Source of the DNA: Armatimonadota bacterium | GTDB taxonomy: Bacteria > Armatimonadota > UBA10988 | DNA length: 64,000 nt | NCBI GenBank assembly: GCA_016235455.1 | Contig: JACRKZ010000057.1 | Span: forward strand, 24,269-88,268 | Reading direction: 5' to 3' | Shown: positions 50,959 to 60,013 of the stretch, piece by piece | Position numbering within the stretch: position 1 is the stretch's first letter | Layout of the letters: each line of letters opens with the position of its first letter | Notes under the pieces: generated by a model | Databases searched by the model: none | Told to the model about the DNA's origin: nothing | The model's input: only the letters and a program-made list of their open reading frames with translations | Program-made: the position numbers and the translations under genes

Positions 50959-51852
50959 TCATTCCATCGCCATCAGCACGGGCCGCAGAGCGCGCAGTTC
51001 CGCCGCCAGTCGCTGCCCAGCGAGCACCAGCCGCGTTCGAGCCACGACGCGCGCGTTGTCCACGTACTCGGCAGGCAGCGCGACCGACGTCGTGGCCTGG
51101 TTCACGGGCGCGCGGCCATAGACCGCCGTACAGGCAGCCAGGTAGCTCTCCTTGGCCCAGGCCCGGCTCTCCAGGTTGCCTGCCTGCGCGGCGCTGGCCG
51201 GGTAGCCTTCAACCAGTGCCTCAGCCGCTTCGTCTTCATCGTGAGGCAGGTCGCGCCGGTCATAGACGATGGCGCCCGCCCTCCACTGCAGGCCGTGCGC
51301 CCAGTCCCAGAAGGTGTGCAGGTTCTGCGTGCGCGCCACGTTTTCGATGGTCACCACGTAGTTGCCCACCTGCACGCCATTGCCACCGCTGTCCCCGTGG
51401 CGATCGGCGCAGTGCAAGGGTTGATGCAGGTCACCGATCAGATGCATGATGCGGGCCAAGGCCTTGGTGCGCTCTTCGCGAGTGCCCGTGCCGCGCACGG
51501 TGGCGCGCGCCTGATCGAGTGCCCAGACCGCCTGCTCCTTGCCCTGCCAGGCCGCCCATGCGGTCTCGAACTCCGGGGTAGTGCCGCCGAAGTCCAGGTC
51601 GATGTAGTGCCAGTGGTCGTCGACGCCGCGCTGCCTGGTGTCGTCCATCCAGGTGGTCGCATCACTGAAGTGGTAGCGCTTCTCCGGCGTCGAGAGCCGA
51701 GCCAGGAGCGCTTCCGCCTTGTACATCAGGGCGTCATCGTTCAGCAGATACCAGGCGATGTCGCCCGTGGCCACATGGCCATCCGCGTTCCACGCGCGCG
51801 CCGCCATCGGGCTGAGCAGCAGACACAGGAGTGTTGGTAGCCAGCGCTTCAT
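50959..51852 (-). CDS. S1/P1-family nuclease, exported
   Basis: Zinc-dependent nuclease cleaving single-stranded nucleic acids and 3'-phosphates, acting outside the cytoplasm. The 297-residue protein has a signal peptide ending ARA, giving mature N-terminal Trp, which in this family ligates zinc through its amino group (WNADGHVATGDIAWYLL). Further zinc sites are HWHYIDLDF, MHLIGDLHQPLHCADRHGDSGGN and NLHTFWDWAHG. Key residues all appear intact. It lies 56 nt upstream of the large secreted protein gene on the same strand. Confidence 0.93.
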   Translation of the reverse strand: MKRWLPTLLCLLLSPMAARAWNADGHVATGDIAWYLLNDDALMYKAEALLARLSTPEKRYHFSDATTWMDDTRQRGVDDHWHYIDLDFGGTTPEFETAWAAWQGKEQAVWALDQARATVRGTGTREERTKALARIMHLIGDLHQPLHCADRHGDSGGNGVQVGNYVVTIENVARTQNLHTFWDWAHGLQWRAGAIVYDRRDLPHDEDEAAEALVEGYPASAAQAGNLESRAWAKESYLAACTAVYGRAPVNQATTSVALPAEYVDNARVVARTRLVLAGQRLAAELRALRPVLMAME

Positions 51853-52029
51853 AGCAGTCCCCTGATCCGTGGTTGGCCATCAGCGCCGCCACTCCTGCCG
51901 ACCCAAAGGGGCTGGCCGCCGACTTGCGTCGGCGGCCAGGAGGGAGTGAGCGTTGGGCCGCGCGGAAGGGGTCCGCGGCCCGTCCTATCAGCAACCCGGC
52001 GACGGCGGCCGTGCCGGGATCTTGTGTGG

Positions 52030-52560
52030 TCAGTTGGTCAGGGCTGCCACACCATCCTTGACGGACTTATGGTCGGGATCCGCCAAGCTCTCGACGATCC
52101 GGTGCTCCTTGATCAAGACCACCGTCGTCGCAACCTTGTTGTTGACCTTCCAGTTGGGAATGTCTTTGTAGTCGGGCGCCGCCACGGCCGTGGGTACGGC
52201 CAGCTTCTGCGCCGCTACCCAGTCGCGCAGGCTCTTGGTGCTGTCGGCCGTGCCAACCAGGACCACCGCACCGTTGAGGTGCTTGTCCTGCCCGCCGCGC
52301 CACGCCTCGTCAACGGCCTTGATGCCCGCCCGCGACGTCTCGGTATCGGCGGTGACGAAGGCCACCACGGCCGGCATCTTGCCGGCGCGACAGGTCACGC
52401 AGTACTCACCATCGGTGTCGTTGAACGCGTCAACATGCAGCAGGGGCGCATTGCCACCCTTGGCCAGCCCCGACGTCTCCGCCGCGGTCAACCGCGGCAC
52501 GAGCAGCAGACCGGCCACCGCCGCCGCGCCTGCCCCGAGCAACCAGTTCCGAAGTCGCAT
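52030..52560 (-). CDS. Exported thioredoxin-like protein with CXXC
   Basis: A 176-residue protein with a signal peptide (LLGAGAAAVAGLLLVPRLTAAET) and a domain resembling a thioredoxin fold: YCVTCRAGKMPAVVAFVTAD with a CVTC motif at the N-terminus of a helix, then NGAVVLVGTAD and a terminal strand-helix. Redox activity in the envelope is plausible but unproven, because the typical WCxxC context is not present. ATG 52560 is used with GGAG 6 nt upstream; the track start is a GTG directly before it. A small hairpin (AACCGACC/GGTCGGTT, 52578-52597) lies in its leader. Confidence 0.7.
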   Translation of the reverse strand: MRLRNWLLGAGAAAVAGLLLVPRLTAAETSGLAKGGNAPLLHVDAFNDTDGEYCVTCRAGKMPAVVAFVTADTETSRAGIKAVDEAWRGGQDKHLNGAVVLVGTADSTKSLRDWVAAQKLAVPTAVAAPDYKDIPNWKVNNKVATTVVLIKEHRIVESLADPDHKSVKDGVAALTN

Positions 52561-52577
52561 CACCTGCTCCAGTATTC

Positions 52578-52597
52578 AACCGACCCCGAGGTCGGTT
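52578..52597. other. Perfect 8-bp hairpin in leader
   Basis: AACCGACC, CCGA loop, GGTCGGTT, 18 nt before the thioredoxin-like gene on the minus strand. Could be a leader element or a small terminator for readthrough. The rest of the 216-nt divergent gap (52561-52776) shows nothing else clear. Confidence 0.35.
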
Positions 52598-52776
52598 AGT
52601 CATCTGATCAGCACGATGGTGCGGTTGAGGCAGCGGCGCAAGGGGCGATTGTGTGGCGAATTCGTTGCGGAGGAGTCGGGGGTGCCATGTTGAATTCGCG
52701 TTGCATACTACCAGCAATCTCTTTGATGAGCCGACCGGCGCGTCAGGCGGACCGGTGCGGCAGATGGGCGGTGGTG

Positions 52777-53967
52777 ATGGCAGAGAAGAAAGCAGAAGCG
52801 AAAGTAGAGCAGAAGGCGGCGGAGACCAAGGGCGCCTCGGCTGAGGACTTCGCCCGCGGCCTGCGAGGCGTAGTGGCCGCGCAGACGCGCATCAGCCGCG
52901 TCGAAGGCGACATCGGCCGGCTGTCCTACTGCGGCTACGATATCAAGGACCTGGTGGAGCACTGCACGTTCGAGGAGGTCATCTACCTGCTCTGGAACCT
53001 GGAGTTGCCGACCAAGGCGCAGTTTGCCGCGTTCAGCGAGAAGCTGGTGGCTGAGCGCACGCTGCCGGCGGGCCTCATCTACACCATGCGCACGCTGCCG
53101 CACACCACGCCGCCGATGGATGCGCTGCGAACCTGCGTGTCGCTGCTGTCGGTCTACGATCCGGAGAAGCCCGAGGATCGCTCCTTGGAGGCCAACTGGC
53201 GGCGCGCCATGCGGCTGATGGCCAAGTTGCCGTGCGTGGTGGCCACGTTCGAGCGGCTGCGCAAGGGCCACGAGCCGGTCGACCCGCATCCGGGGTTGTC
53301 CATGGCGGGCAACTTCATGTACCTGATGACCGGCCAGATGCCCGACCCCGACGCCGAGCGGGCCATGGATGTCGGCCTGATCCTGCACGCCGACCACGGC
53401 TTGAACGCTTCGACGTTCGCCGCGCGAGTCACGGTGGCCACCTTGTCCGATGTCTACTCGGGCATCACCTCGGCCATCGGCGCGCTGAAGGGCCCGCTGC
53501 ACGGCGGCGCCAACCAGGAAGTGCTCAAGATGCTCCATGACATCCGGCTCATGGACCGCGTCGAGAGCTATATCCACGAGAAGATGGCGCGCAAGGAGCT
53601 GATCATGGGCTTCGGGCACGCCGTCTATCGCAACGGCGACCCGCGCGCGGCCATCTTGCGCGAGTGGTCCAAGCGCATGGGCGAGCGCGCCGGCGACACC
53701 TTGTGGTATCGCATGTCCGAGAAGGTCGAGGCCATCGTCACGGGCGAGAAGGGCCTCAAGCCCAACGTCGACTTCTACAGCGCCTCGGTCTACCACACGC
53801 TGCAGATCGACCACGACCTGTACACGCCGATCTTCGCCTGCTCTCGCGTCGCCGGCTGGCTGGCGCACATCATGGAGCAGTATTCGGACAACCGCATCAT
53901 CCGCCCGCTCGACCAGTGGGTGGGCGCGGAGCCGCGCGACGTCGTGCCGCTCGGCCAGCGCGACTGA
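52777..53967 (+). CDS. Citrate/2-methylcitrate synthase
   Basis: Condenses acetyl-CoA (or propionyl-CoA) with oxaloacetate at the entry of the TCA or methylcitrate cycle. The 396-residue protein has the short bacterial form core: YCGYDIKDLVEHCTFEEVIYLLW, LHADHGLNASTFAAR (His), GALKGPLHGGANQEV (catalytic His), GFGHAVYRNGDPRA and KPNVDFYSASVYH (catalytic Asp). A charged N-terminal Lys/Glu/Ala stretch of about 30 residues precedes the domain. ATG 52777 is the first in-frame ATG before that stretch. GltA versus PrpC cannot be separated here. A terminator follows. Confidence 0.95.
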   Translation: MAEKKAEAKVEQKAAETKGASAEDFARGLRGVVAAQTRISRVEGDIGRLSYCGYDIKDLVEHCTFEEVIYLLWNLELPTKAQFAAFSEKLVAERTLPAGLIYTMRTLPHTTPPMDALRTCVSLLSVYDPEKPEDRSLEANWRRAMRLMAKLPCVVATFERLRKGHEPVDPHPGLSMAGNFMYLMTGQMPDPDAERAMDVGLILHADHGLNASTFAARVTVATLSDVYSGITSAIGALKGPLHGGANQEVLKMLHDIRLMDRVESYIHEKMARKELIMGFGHAVYRNGDPRAAILREWSKRMGERAGDTLWYRMSEKVEAIVTGEKGLKPNVDFYSASVYHTLQIDHDLYTPIFACSRVAGWLAHIMEQYSDNRIIRPLDQWVGAEPRDVVPLGQRD

Positions 53968-53986
53968 TCTGTCGATACTTGCCGAC

Positions 53987-54022
53987 ATGCCGCTGAACCG
54001 GGCCTGCCTGGTTCAGCGGCAT
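53987..54022 (+). terminator. Intrinsic terminator after citrate synthase
   Basis: ATGCCGCTGAACC (53987-53999) and GGTTCAGCGGCAT (54010-54022) form a perfect 13-bp stem with a 10-nt loop, followed by TGTCATTT. Confidence 0.85.
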
Positions 54023-54092
54023 TGTCATTTGGGCCGGGCAGGGAAAGCGATCGCCGCGGGGAAAGGCGTCGGCAGGGCAGGGAGTCGGGCCA

Positions 54093-55616
54093 ATGGCGGC
54101 GCCGGGCCAACCGGTTCTCCAGATGGTGGGTGTGACCAAGCGGTTCGCCGGAACCGTGGCGGTTGACGGCGTCGACTTCGAGTTGCTGCCTGGCGAGGTG
54201 CACGCCCTGATGGGCGAGAACGGCGCCGGCAAGTCCACGCTGATGAAGATCCTGGCCGGCTCGTTCGCCGACTACACGGGCCAGATCCTGATCGACGGGC
54301 AGCCGGTCGACCTGCGCTCGCCGCAAGCCGCCCAAGCCAACGGCGTGGCCATGATCTACCAGGAGTTGAGCCTGGCGCCGCCCATCAGCGTGGCCGAGAA
54401 CCTGCTCGCCGGCCGCCTGCCAGGCCGTGGGCCGTGGCTGGACCGGCGGGCGCTGACCGAGCAGGCACGGGCCTGCCTGGCGCGCGTCGGGCTCGAGATC
54501 GATCCCGCGGTGCCGGTCGAAGACCTCAGTCTGCACGAGGCGCAGTTGGTCGAGGTGGCCAAGGCGCTGGCCACGGAGCCGCGTATCCTGGTCATGGACG
54601 AGCCCACTTCGGCGCTGTCGCGCGAGGAGGTCGACCGCCTGTTTGAGCTGATCGACCGGCTGCGCGGCGAGGGCCTGTCGATCATCTACATCTCTCACCA
54701 CCTGCCCGAGGTCTTTCGCATCGTCGACCGTGTCACGGTGATGCGCGATGGCCGCCGCGTGATCACCCACGCCATCGGTGAGGTGACCAGCCGGTCGCTG
54801 GTCGAGCTGATGGTTGGCGGTTCGGTCAACACGCTGTACCCCGTTCGCGAGCGTCCGGCCAGCGCGGTGGGCAGCCAGCCGCTGCTGCGCGTCGAGGGGC
54901 TGACCCGCTATGGCTTCTTCCACGACGTGAGCTTCGCGCTGCGGCCGGGCGAAATCGTCGGGCTGTGCGGCCTGGCGGGGTCGGGCAGGAGCGAGGTGGC
55001 GCGGTCGTTGTGCGGCTTGGACCCGCTCGACGAGGGACGCGTCTTCCTGGCCGAGGAGCCGCTGATGGCCGGCGACTACGGCGCCGCCATCGGCGCGGGC
55101 CTGGCCTATCTGACCGAGGATCGCAAGGCCCAGGGCCTGGCCCTGCGCCTGACCATCGGCGAGAACCTGCTGGCCGCCAGCACGCCCCGCCTGACCCGCT
55201 GGGGGCGCTATCGGGAGGCGCTCGGCCGGCCGACCACCGCCGGGCTGCTGACGGCGCTGCAGGTGCATCCCGCCGAGCCAGAGCGCGAGGTGTCCACGCT
55301 GTCGGGCGGCAACCAGCAGAAGGTGCTGCTGGGCAAGTGGCTGGCCACCGAACCGCGAGTGCTGATCCTCGATGAGCCCACGCGTGGCGTCGATGTCGGC
55401 GCCAAGGCGGTCATCCATCGCGCCGTGGCGCATGTGGCCGACCAAGGCCATGCCGTGCTGCTCATTTCCAGCGACCTGCCCGAACTGGTGGGCCTGTCCG
55501 ACCGCATTCTGGTGCTGCGCGAAGGCCACCTCATTGGCGAGCTCCGGGGCGAGGAACGCAGCGAGGAGACCGCGCTGCTGGCGGCCAACGGCGAACTGCC
55601 GGGGAGGCGGCCATGA
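54093..55616 (+). CDS. Ribose/galactose-type ABC importer ATPase (two ABC domains)
   Basis: A 507-residue tandem ATPase powering sugar import. The first domain has Walker A GENGAGKST at 41-49, signature-like LSLHEAQLVEVAKAL and Walker B ILVMDEPTSAL. The second has a degenerate Walker A GLAGSGRSE, signature LSGGNQQKVLLGKWL and VLILDEPTRGVD, as in RbsA/MglA. GGGAG precedes the ATG. First gene of a three-gene operon with two permeases, all overlapping by ATGA. The transported sugar is not determined. Confidence 0.95.
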   Translation: MAAPGQPVLQMVGVTKRFAGTVAVDGVDFELLPGEVHALMGENGAGKSTLMKILAGSFADYTGQILIDGQPVDLRSPQAAQANGVAMIYQELSLAPPISVAENLLAGRLPGRGPWLDRRALTEQARACLARVGLEIDPAVPVEDLSLHEAQLVEVAKALATEPRILVMDEPTSALSREEVDRLFELIDRLRGEGLSIIYISHHLPEVFRIVDRVTVMRDGRRVITHAIGEVTSRSLVELMVGGSVNTLYPVRERPASAVGSQPLLRVEGLTRYGFFHDVSFALRPGEIVGLCGLAGSGRSEVARSLCGLDPLDEGRVFLAEEPLMAGDYGAAIGAGLAYLTEDRKAQGLALRLTIGENLLAASTPRLTRWGRYREALGRPTTAGLLTALQVHPAEPEREVSTLSGGNQQKVLLGKWLATEPRVLILDEPTRGVDVGAKAVIHRAVAHVADQGHAVLLISSDLPELVGLSDRILVLREGHLIGELRGEERSEETALLAANGELPGRRP

Positions 55617-56584
55617 GCGAGGCCAAGACCCAGCGGCACCGGCCCGTGTCGGGTGTCTACCTGTTCGTGCTGGCCCTGCTGCTGCTCGGCCGTCTGGTCT
55701 CGCCGACGTTCTGGACAGCCGGCAGCCTGCTGCAGGTGGTGCAGGATGTGTCGATCCTGGGCGTGGTCGCCGTTGGCTTGGCCTTCATCACCTACAGCGG
55801 CCATTTCGTCGACCTGTCCATCCCCGCCATCATGGCGGTATCGGGCATTGTGGCCGTGGCGCTGCTGCCCTACGGCTACAGTCTGGCACTCGCGGCCGGC
55901 CTGCTCAGCGGTCTGCTGCTGGGCCTGGTCAACGGCCTGGTGGTGGGCTACCTGCGGCTGAATCCCATCCTCTGGACGCTGGCGGCGCTGTCGCTGATCG
56001 ACGGCATCACGCGCTGGGCCTACGGCGGGCAGTGGATCTACGCCGACGAGACCACGCTCGCCGGCACGCGCTTTGTGGGCATCTACCGCGCCAGCGTGCT
56101 CGGCGTGCCGGCCATTGTGCTGGTCTTCGCCGCCGTGGCCATCGTGGGCGGGCTGCTCATGCGCCACAGCGGCTGGGGCCGCAACCTCAAGCTGGTCGGC
56201 GCGGCCTATGAGCCGGCGCGCATGAGCGGGGTGCCGGTGCGGCGCACGGTGTGCATCGCGTTCGTGCTGTCTGGGCTGACCTCGGCCTTGGCCGGGCTCA
56301 TCAAGACCAGCCTGAACAAGTATGGCGACGTGGAGATCGGGCTGGGCTATGACTTCCTGGCGCTGACCGCGGTGGTGCTGGGTGGCACGCCGTTGGCCGG
56401 TGGGCGTGGCACCATGGCCGGCGTGGTGGGCGGTGCGCTGGTGATGGGCCTGCTGGGCAGCATCCTGCCGCTCATCCCAGGTATCGGGCAGGATCAGCAG
56501 TCGATGATCCGCGGCGTCATTTTCGTGGTGGTGGTCGGGCTGAGTCAGTGGGCGCTGCGGCGACGCGGGAGGGACGACCAATGA
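55613..56584 (+). CDS. Ribose-type ABC transporter permease
   Basis: A 323-residue permease of the RbsC/BPD_transp_2 type with about eight to nine helices. Conserved segments: VAVGLAFITYSGHFVDLSIPAIMA (equivalent of GGIDLSVG), RLNPILWTLAALSLIDGI, and YDFLALTAVVLGGTPLAGGRGTMAGVVGGALVMGLL. It starts in an ATGA overlap with the ATPase and ends the same way with the fused permease/binding protein, so the two permeases probably form a heterodimer. Confidence 0.94.
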   Translation: MSEAKTQRHRPVSGVYLFVLALLLLGRLVSPTFWTAGSLLQVVQDVSILGVVAVGLAFITYSGHFVDLSIPAIMAVSGIVAVALLPYGYSLALAAGLLSGLLLGLVNGLVVGYLRLNPILWTLAALSLIDGITRWAYGGQWIYADETTLAGTRFVGIYRASVLGVPAIVLVFAAVAIVGGLLMRHSGWGRNLKLVGAAYEPARMSGVPVRRTVCIAFVLSGLTSALAGLIKTSLNKYGDVEIGLGYDFLALTAVVLGGTPLAGGRGTMAGVVGGALVMGLLGSILPLIPGIGQDQQSMIRGVIFVVVVGLSQWALRRRGRDDQ

Positions 56585-58857
56585 AGGCCGCCTCCCTGTG
56601 GTCGCGCGGGCGCGTGGTCGTGCTGCTGGTTGCGGTCTGCGCGGCCATGTCGCTGATGACGCCCGAGTTCGCTACGCTGGAGAACGCGGGCAACCTGGCG
56701 CGTTCGACCAGTTGCGATCTGCTGGCCGCGATCGGCTTCACGCTGGTCATGCTCGTCGGCCAACTTGACCTGTCCATCGGCGTGACCATGACCCTCGGCG
56801 GCACGACGCTGCTGACCGTGGGCAATGCCTGGCCGGCGGGCGGATGGCTGCCCGCGGTGCTGGCCACCATGCTGGTCGGCGCCCTGGTCGGCCTGTTCAA
56901 CGGCTTGCTCGTCACCAAGGCGCGCATCAACTCGTTCATCGTCACGCTGGGCACCATGACCATCCTGCAGGGGCTGTGCCGCGCCGTGCTGCATGGCGGC
57001 AGCCTGGCCCTGGCCAACGCCCAACGCGGCTCGGCCATGACTGACTGGTTGCAGCCGGCGGGCCTGTTCTCGCCGCGCGTGCTGCTGGTGCTCGTGCCGC
57101 TGACGCTGGTCGAGTGGTGGCTGCGGCGCACGCGTGCCGGCCGGGGGCTGTACCTGGTTGGCGGCCAGCGTGACAGTGCCTGGTACGCCGGTCTGCCCGT
57201 CGACCGCTACGTGATCGGTGCGTTCGTGGCGTCGGGCCTGCTGGCCGCGTGTGGCGGCGCGCTGACTACCGCCGCGCAGAACACGGTCATGCCCAACCTG
57301 GGCGACAAGTCGCTGATGCTGGTGGTAGCCGCGGTCATCGTCGGCGGCACGGCCATGGCCGGCGGACGCGGCAGCGTGGTGCTCAGCGCCGTGGCCTTGG
57401 TGACGCTCAACGCGCTGACGATCGGGCTGAGCTTCATGGGCGCGAGCAAGTCGGCCAAGCTCGTGGCCCATGGCCTGGTGCTGGCCGGCGTGGTACTGGC
57501 CGATGCGCTGCGCACCGTCCACCGCGACCGCGTGCGCGGCCAGCGCCGCGAACTGCTCTTGGAACTGGCGGGCCGAGCGCGGCCCGGGGATGATGCCGAG
57601 GGAGAAGACGATATGGAGAGCCTGCGCCGTGAACGCACCGTGGCCATGGTCTGTGTCAGCGTGACCGCCTGCGTGGCCATCGTAGCCATCTACGCCATGT
57701 GGTCGGGCCGCCAGGCGCCCGCGCCGACCGCAACCGTGGTGGCCCAAGCGCCCGGCAAGCCGGCCGCCGCGCCGGCCGCCGAGAAACCGGCCGTGGACCC
57801 GTCTTCGCTCAAGGCCACCGACGGGCAGCCGCTGGTCTGGCTCGACACCTCGGCGCTCCGGTCACCGCCGCGGCCCAGCGACCCCACTGCGCTGCCGGAG
57901 GCCGACCCGCTGCACTGGTTCGACTCGGAGTACTCGGGGTGGAACGCGCCCAAGCTGGCCATGCCGCCGAGCCCCCGGAGCGGACCCAAGGGCAAGCGCG
58001 TGGTCTCGCTGCAGTACATGAACCACCCCTACTGGCAGTCCTACTCCAACGGCATGAAGCGACTGGCCGAAGCCTACGGCGTCGACCTGACCATCATGGA
58101 GGCCGGTAACGATGTGAAGGTGCAGATGGACCAGGTGGAGCAGGCTATCCAGAAGAAGCCCGACCTGGTCGTGCTGACGCCGGTCGACTCCAAGGGCGCC
58201 GTGCCCATGCTCAAACGGCTGTACGACGCCAAGGTGCCGACCATCGCCAGCAACCTGCTGCCGGTGGACGAGGGCATGAAGTACGTCATCACCTGGACCG
58301 GTCCGGACGACTGGGGCCAGTTCCGCATGTTGGCGCGCGAGTTCGCCCAGAAGATGGGTAACCAGGGCGGCTACGCCGTGGTCCGCCACATCGCCGGCAC
58401 GAGCTGCTTCTACTCGCGCACCTATGGCGCGCTGTCCGAGCTGGCCAAGGTCGCTCCAGCCATGAAGTGCCTGGACATGCAGACCACCGAACTGAAGACC
58501 GAGGAGACCAAGACGCAAGTCGCCGCCTGGCTCAAGAAGTTCGGCAGTGAGCTCAAGGGCATCGTCAGCGCCGACGACTCCAAGGCGCAGGTGGGCATCA
58601 ACGAGGCGCTCAAGGCCGCCGGCCGCACCGACGTGATCTGCGTGGCCGCGGGCTCCAGCCGGACCGGACTGGAACTCATCAAGGCAGGCCAACTGCACGC
58701 TATCACCTACCAGTCGGCGGAAGCCGACGGCGCGTTGCCGATCGAGATCGCCGTGCGCTGGTTCCGAGGCGAAGCCATCACCCGGCCGGTCTACTACCTG
58801 CAGAAGGCGGTCATCACCAAGGCCAACGTCGACCAGTACCTGCCGGCGCAGTGGTAG
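56581..58857 (+). CDS. ABC permease fused to periplasmic sugar-binding protein
   Basis: A 758-residue fusion. Residues 1 to about 325 are an RbsC-type permease (GFTLVMLVGQLDLSIGVTMTLGG, KARINSFIVTLGTMTILQG, VAAVIVGGTAMAGGRGSVVLS). An acidic/basic linker (RPGDDAEGEDD) leads to another membrane helix (TVAMVCVSVTACVAIVAIYAMW) and a RbsB-type binding domain at about 465-758 (KRVVSLQYMNHPYWQSYSNGMKRLAEAYGVDLTIMEA, GIVSADDSKAQVGINEALKAAG). An in-frame ATG at 57613 with GAGGGAGAA 6 nt before it lies exactly at the domain border, so a separate, membrane-anchored binding protein may also be made. The two are normally separate genes. Confidence 0.9.
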   Translation: MKAASLWSRGRVVVLLVAVCAAMSLMTPEFATLENAGNLARSTSCDLLAAIGFTLVMLVGQLDLSIGVTMTLGGTTLLTVGNAWPAGGWLPAVLATMLVGALVGLFNGLLVTKARINSFIVTLGTMTILQGLCRAVLHGGSLALANAQRGSAMTDWLQPAGLFSPRVLLVLVPLTLVEWWLRRTRAGRGLYLVGGQRDSAWYAGLPVDRYVIGAFVASGLLAACGGALTTAAQNTVMPNLGDKSLMLVVAAVIVGGTAMAGGRGSVVLSAVALVTLNALTIGLSFMGASKSAKLVAHGLVLAGVVLADALRTVHRDRVRGQRRELLLELAGRARPGDDAEGEDDMESLRRERTVAMVCVSVTACVAIVAIYAMWSGRQAPAPTATVVAQAPGKPAAAPAAEKPAVDPSSLKATDGQPLVWLDTSALRSPPRPSDPTALPEADPLHWFDSEYSGWNAPKLAMPPSPRSGPKGKRVVSLQYMNHPYWQSYSNGMKRLAEAYGVDLTIMEAGNDVKVQMDQVEQAIQKKPDLVVLTPVDSKGAVPMLKRLYDAKVPTIASNLLPVDEGMKYVITWTGPDDWGQFRMLAREFAQKMGNQGGYAVVRHIAGTSCFYSRTYGALSELAKVAPAMKCLDMQTTELKTEETKTQVAAWLKKFGSELKGIVSADDSKAQVGINEALKAAGRTDVICVAAGSSRTGLELIKAGQLHAITYQSAEADGALPIEIAVRWFRGEAITRPVYYLQKAVITKANVDQYLPAQW
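57600..57615 (+). promoter_or_regulatory. Internal ribosome binding site and ATG inside the fusion gene
   Basis: GAGGGAGAAGACGATATG: a strong purine-rich site just before an in-frame ATG (57613) that would start the binding-protein half alone with its own signal anchor. Confidence 0.5.
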
Positions 58858-58866
58858 CGGCGCCGG

Positions 58867-59467
58867 TCAGACGGCGGCCGCCAGCCACAGCGTGAACCAC
58901 AACGTCCACGCGGTCTCCCACAGGCCGACGCGCCGGAGCGCCGGTGGGTGGCTGAGCCAGCGCAGGCCCACGGCCACGCGCCACGCCGCCGCCAGCCATG
59001 GCGGGGCCAGCGCCGGCGACGCCGAGGCCAGGGCCAGGCCGAGCACACACATCGCGCCGCCGAGTGCGACGTTGTGTCGCACGGTGGGCTGTCGCAGCCA
59101 CGACTCACCGTCCCGGCGTCGGCGTGGCGCGGTCAGCACCATGCGCACGTTGGTCACCGCGCCGGCGTAGAACAGCGCGTCGGCCAGCCACAGCGCCGCG
59201 CCACGCCCGGGGTCCGCCGCTGAACTCGCGGCGACGCCCAGCGCGGCCGGCAGCGCGAACCCGAGCACCCCGAGCAACTGCACGGCCAACGTGCCCCGGC
59301 CGCGGCCGCTCTGGGCCAACCACGAGCGCGCCGACTGAGAGCGCCGCCCACGCGGCCAGTGGCCGGCCAGCCCACAGGCCCAGGCCGAGGCTGCACAGCA
59401 GCATGACCCAGGCGCCGTGCTCGCGCGGCACCGCCATGCGCCACTCCGACTGGTTCTGGGTAGTCAT
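58867..59467 (-). pseudogene. YwiC-like membrane protein gene, frameshifted
   Basis: Two minus-strand frames together make a YwiC-like protein. From ATG 59467 (or 59434), one frame encodes MAVPREHGAWVMLLCSLGLGLWAG, the YwiC hallmark, and a second helix up to about 59325. From there the hydrophobic continuation (GTLAVQLLGVLGFALPAALG ... ADALFYAGAVTNVRMVL ... LRRVGLWETAWTLWF) is in another frame ending at 58867. The total is 601 nt, one base off a multiple of three, and deleting one base in GTGGTTGG near 59325 joins them. The joined product of about 190-200 residues is shorter than usual YwiC. A sequencing error is possible. Confidence 0.7.
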
Positions 59468-59532
59468 GATTGCATCATGGCACGCTGCGACGATCCGTCG
59501 CCGATTCTTCTGGAGTTTTTCATCCATAATGG

Positions 59533-59538
59533 TACAAT
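59533..59538 (+). promoter_or_regulatory. -10 box TACAAT before the Rrf2 gene
   Basis: TACAAT in an unusually AT-rich 30-nt patch between the divergent ywiC-like and rrf2-like genes. No clear -35. The adjoining CCATAATGG is nearly palindromic and could be an operator. Confidence 0.4.
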
Positions 59539-59581
59539 AGACGTGGCCACGACCAGCATAGGGCCAGGACGGTGGTGCGAG

Positions 59582-60013
59582 ATGTTGTCCCAGACCGTTG
59601 AGTACGCATTGAGGGCGGTGGTATGCCTGGCGAGCTCTCCAGAGTCGCGGCTGACCACGCCGCAGATCGCCGAGGCCACCAAGGTGCCCGCGGGCTATCT
59701 GTCCAAGGTGCTCCAGTCGTTGGGGCGCGCCGGCATCGTGGAATCGCAGCGCGGCCTGGGTGGCGGATTCACGCTGCGCAAGCGCGCCGAGGTGCTGACC
59801 GTGCTGGAAGTGATCAACGCCGTCGACCCGATCCAGCGTATCCACCGCTGCCCCATCGACAAGCCCGAACATGAGCTTGAGCTGTGCCCGCTGCACAAGC
59901 GCGTGGACGATGCCATCGCGCACATCGAGAGTGCTTTCGCCAACTCCATCATCGCTGAGATTCTGGCCGAGAAGCCGACTGGCTGCGATTTGCACGTCGA
60001 TCTGAGTACTTGA
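59582..60013 (+). CDS. Rrf2-family transcriptional regulator
   Basis: A 143-residue winged-helix DNA-binding regulator. It has the Rrf2 N-terminus MLSQTVEYALRAVVCLAS, the recognition helix region VPAGYLSKVLQSLGRAGIVESQRGLGGGFTL, and a sensor part with Cys residues in RCPIDKPEHELELCPLHKR. IscR/NsrR hold a [2Fe-2S] or [4Fe-4S] with three cysteines; here two are close together and a third lies near the end (TGCDLH), so cluster binding is uncertain. It probably regulates itself and the divergent YwiC-like gene, and maybe the oxidoreductase downstream. Confidence 0.92.
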   Translation: MLSQTVEYALRAVVCLASSPESRLTTPQIAEATKVPAGYLSKVLQSLGRAGIVESQRGLGGGFTLRKRAEVLTVLEVINAVDPIQRIHRCPIDKPEHELELCPLHKRVDDAIAHIESAFANSIIAEILAEKPTGCDLHVDLST

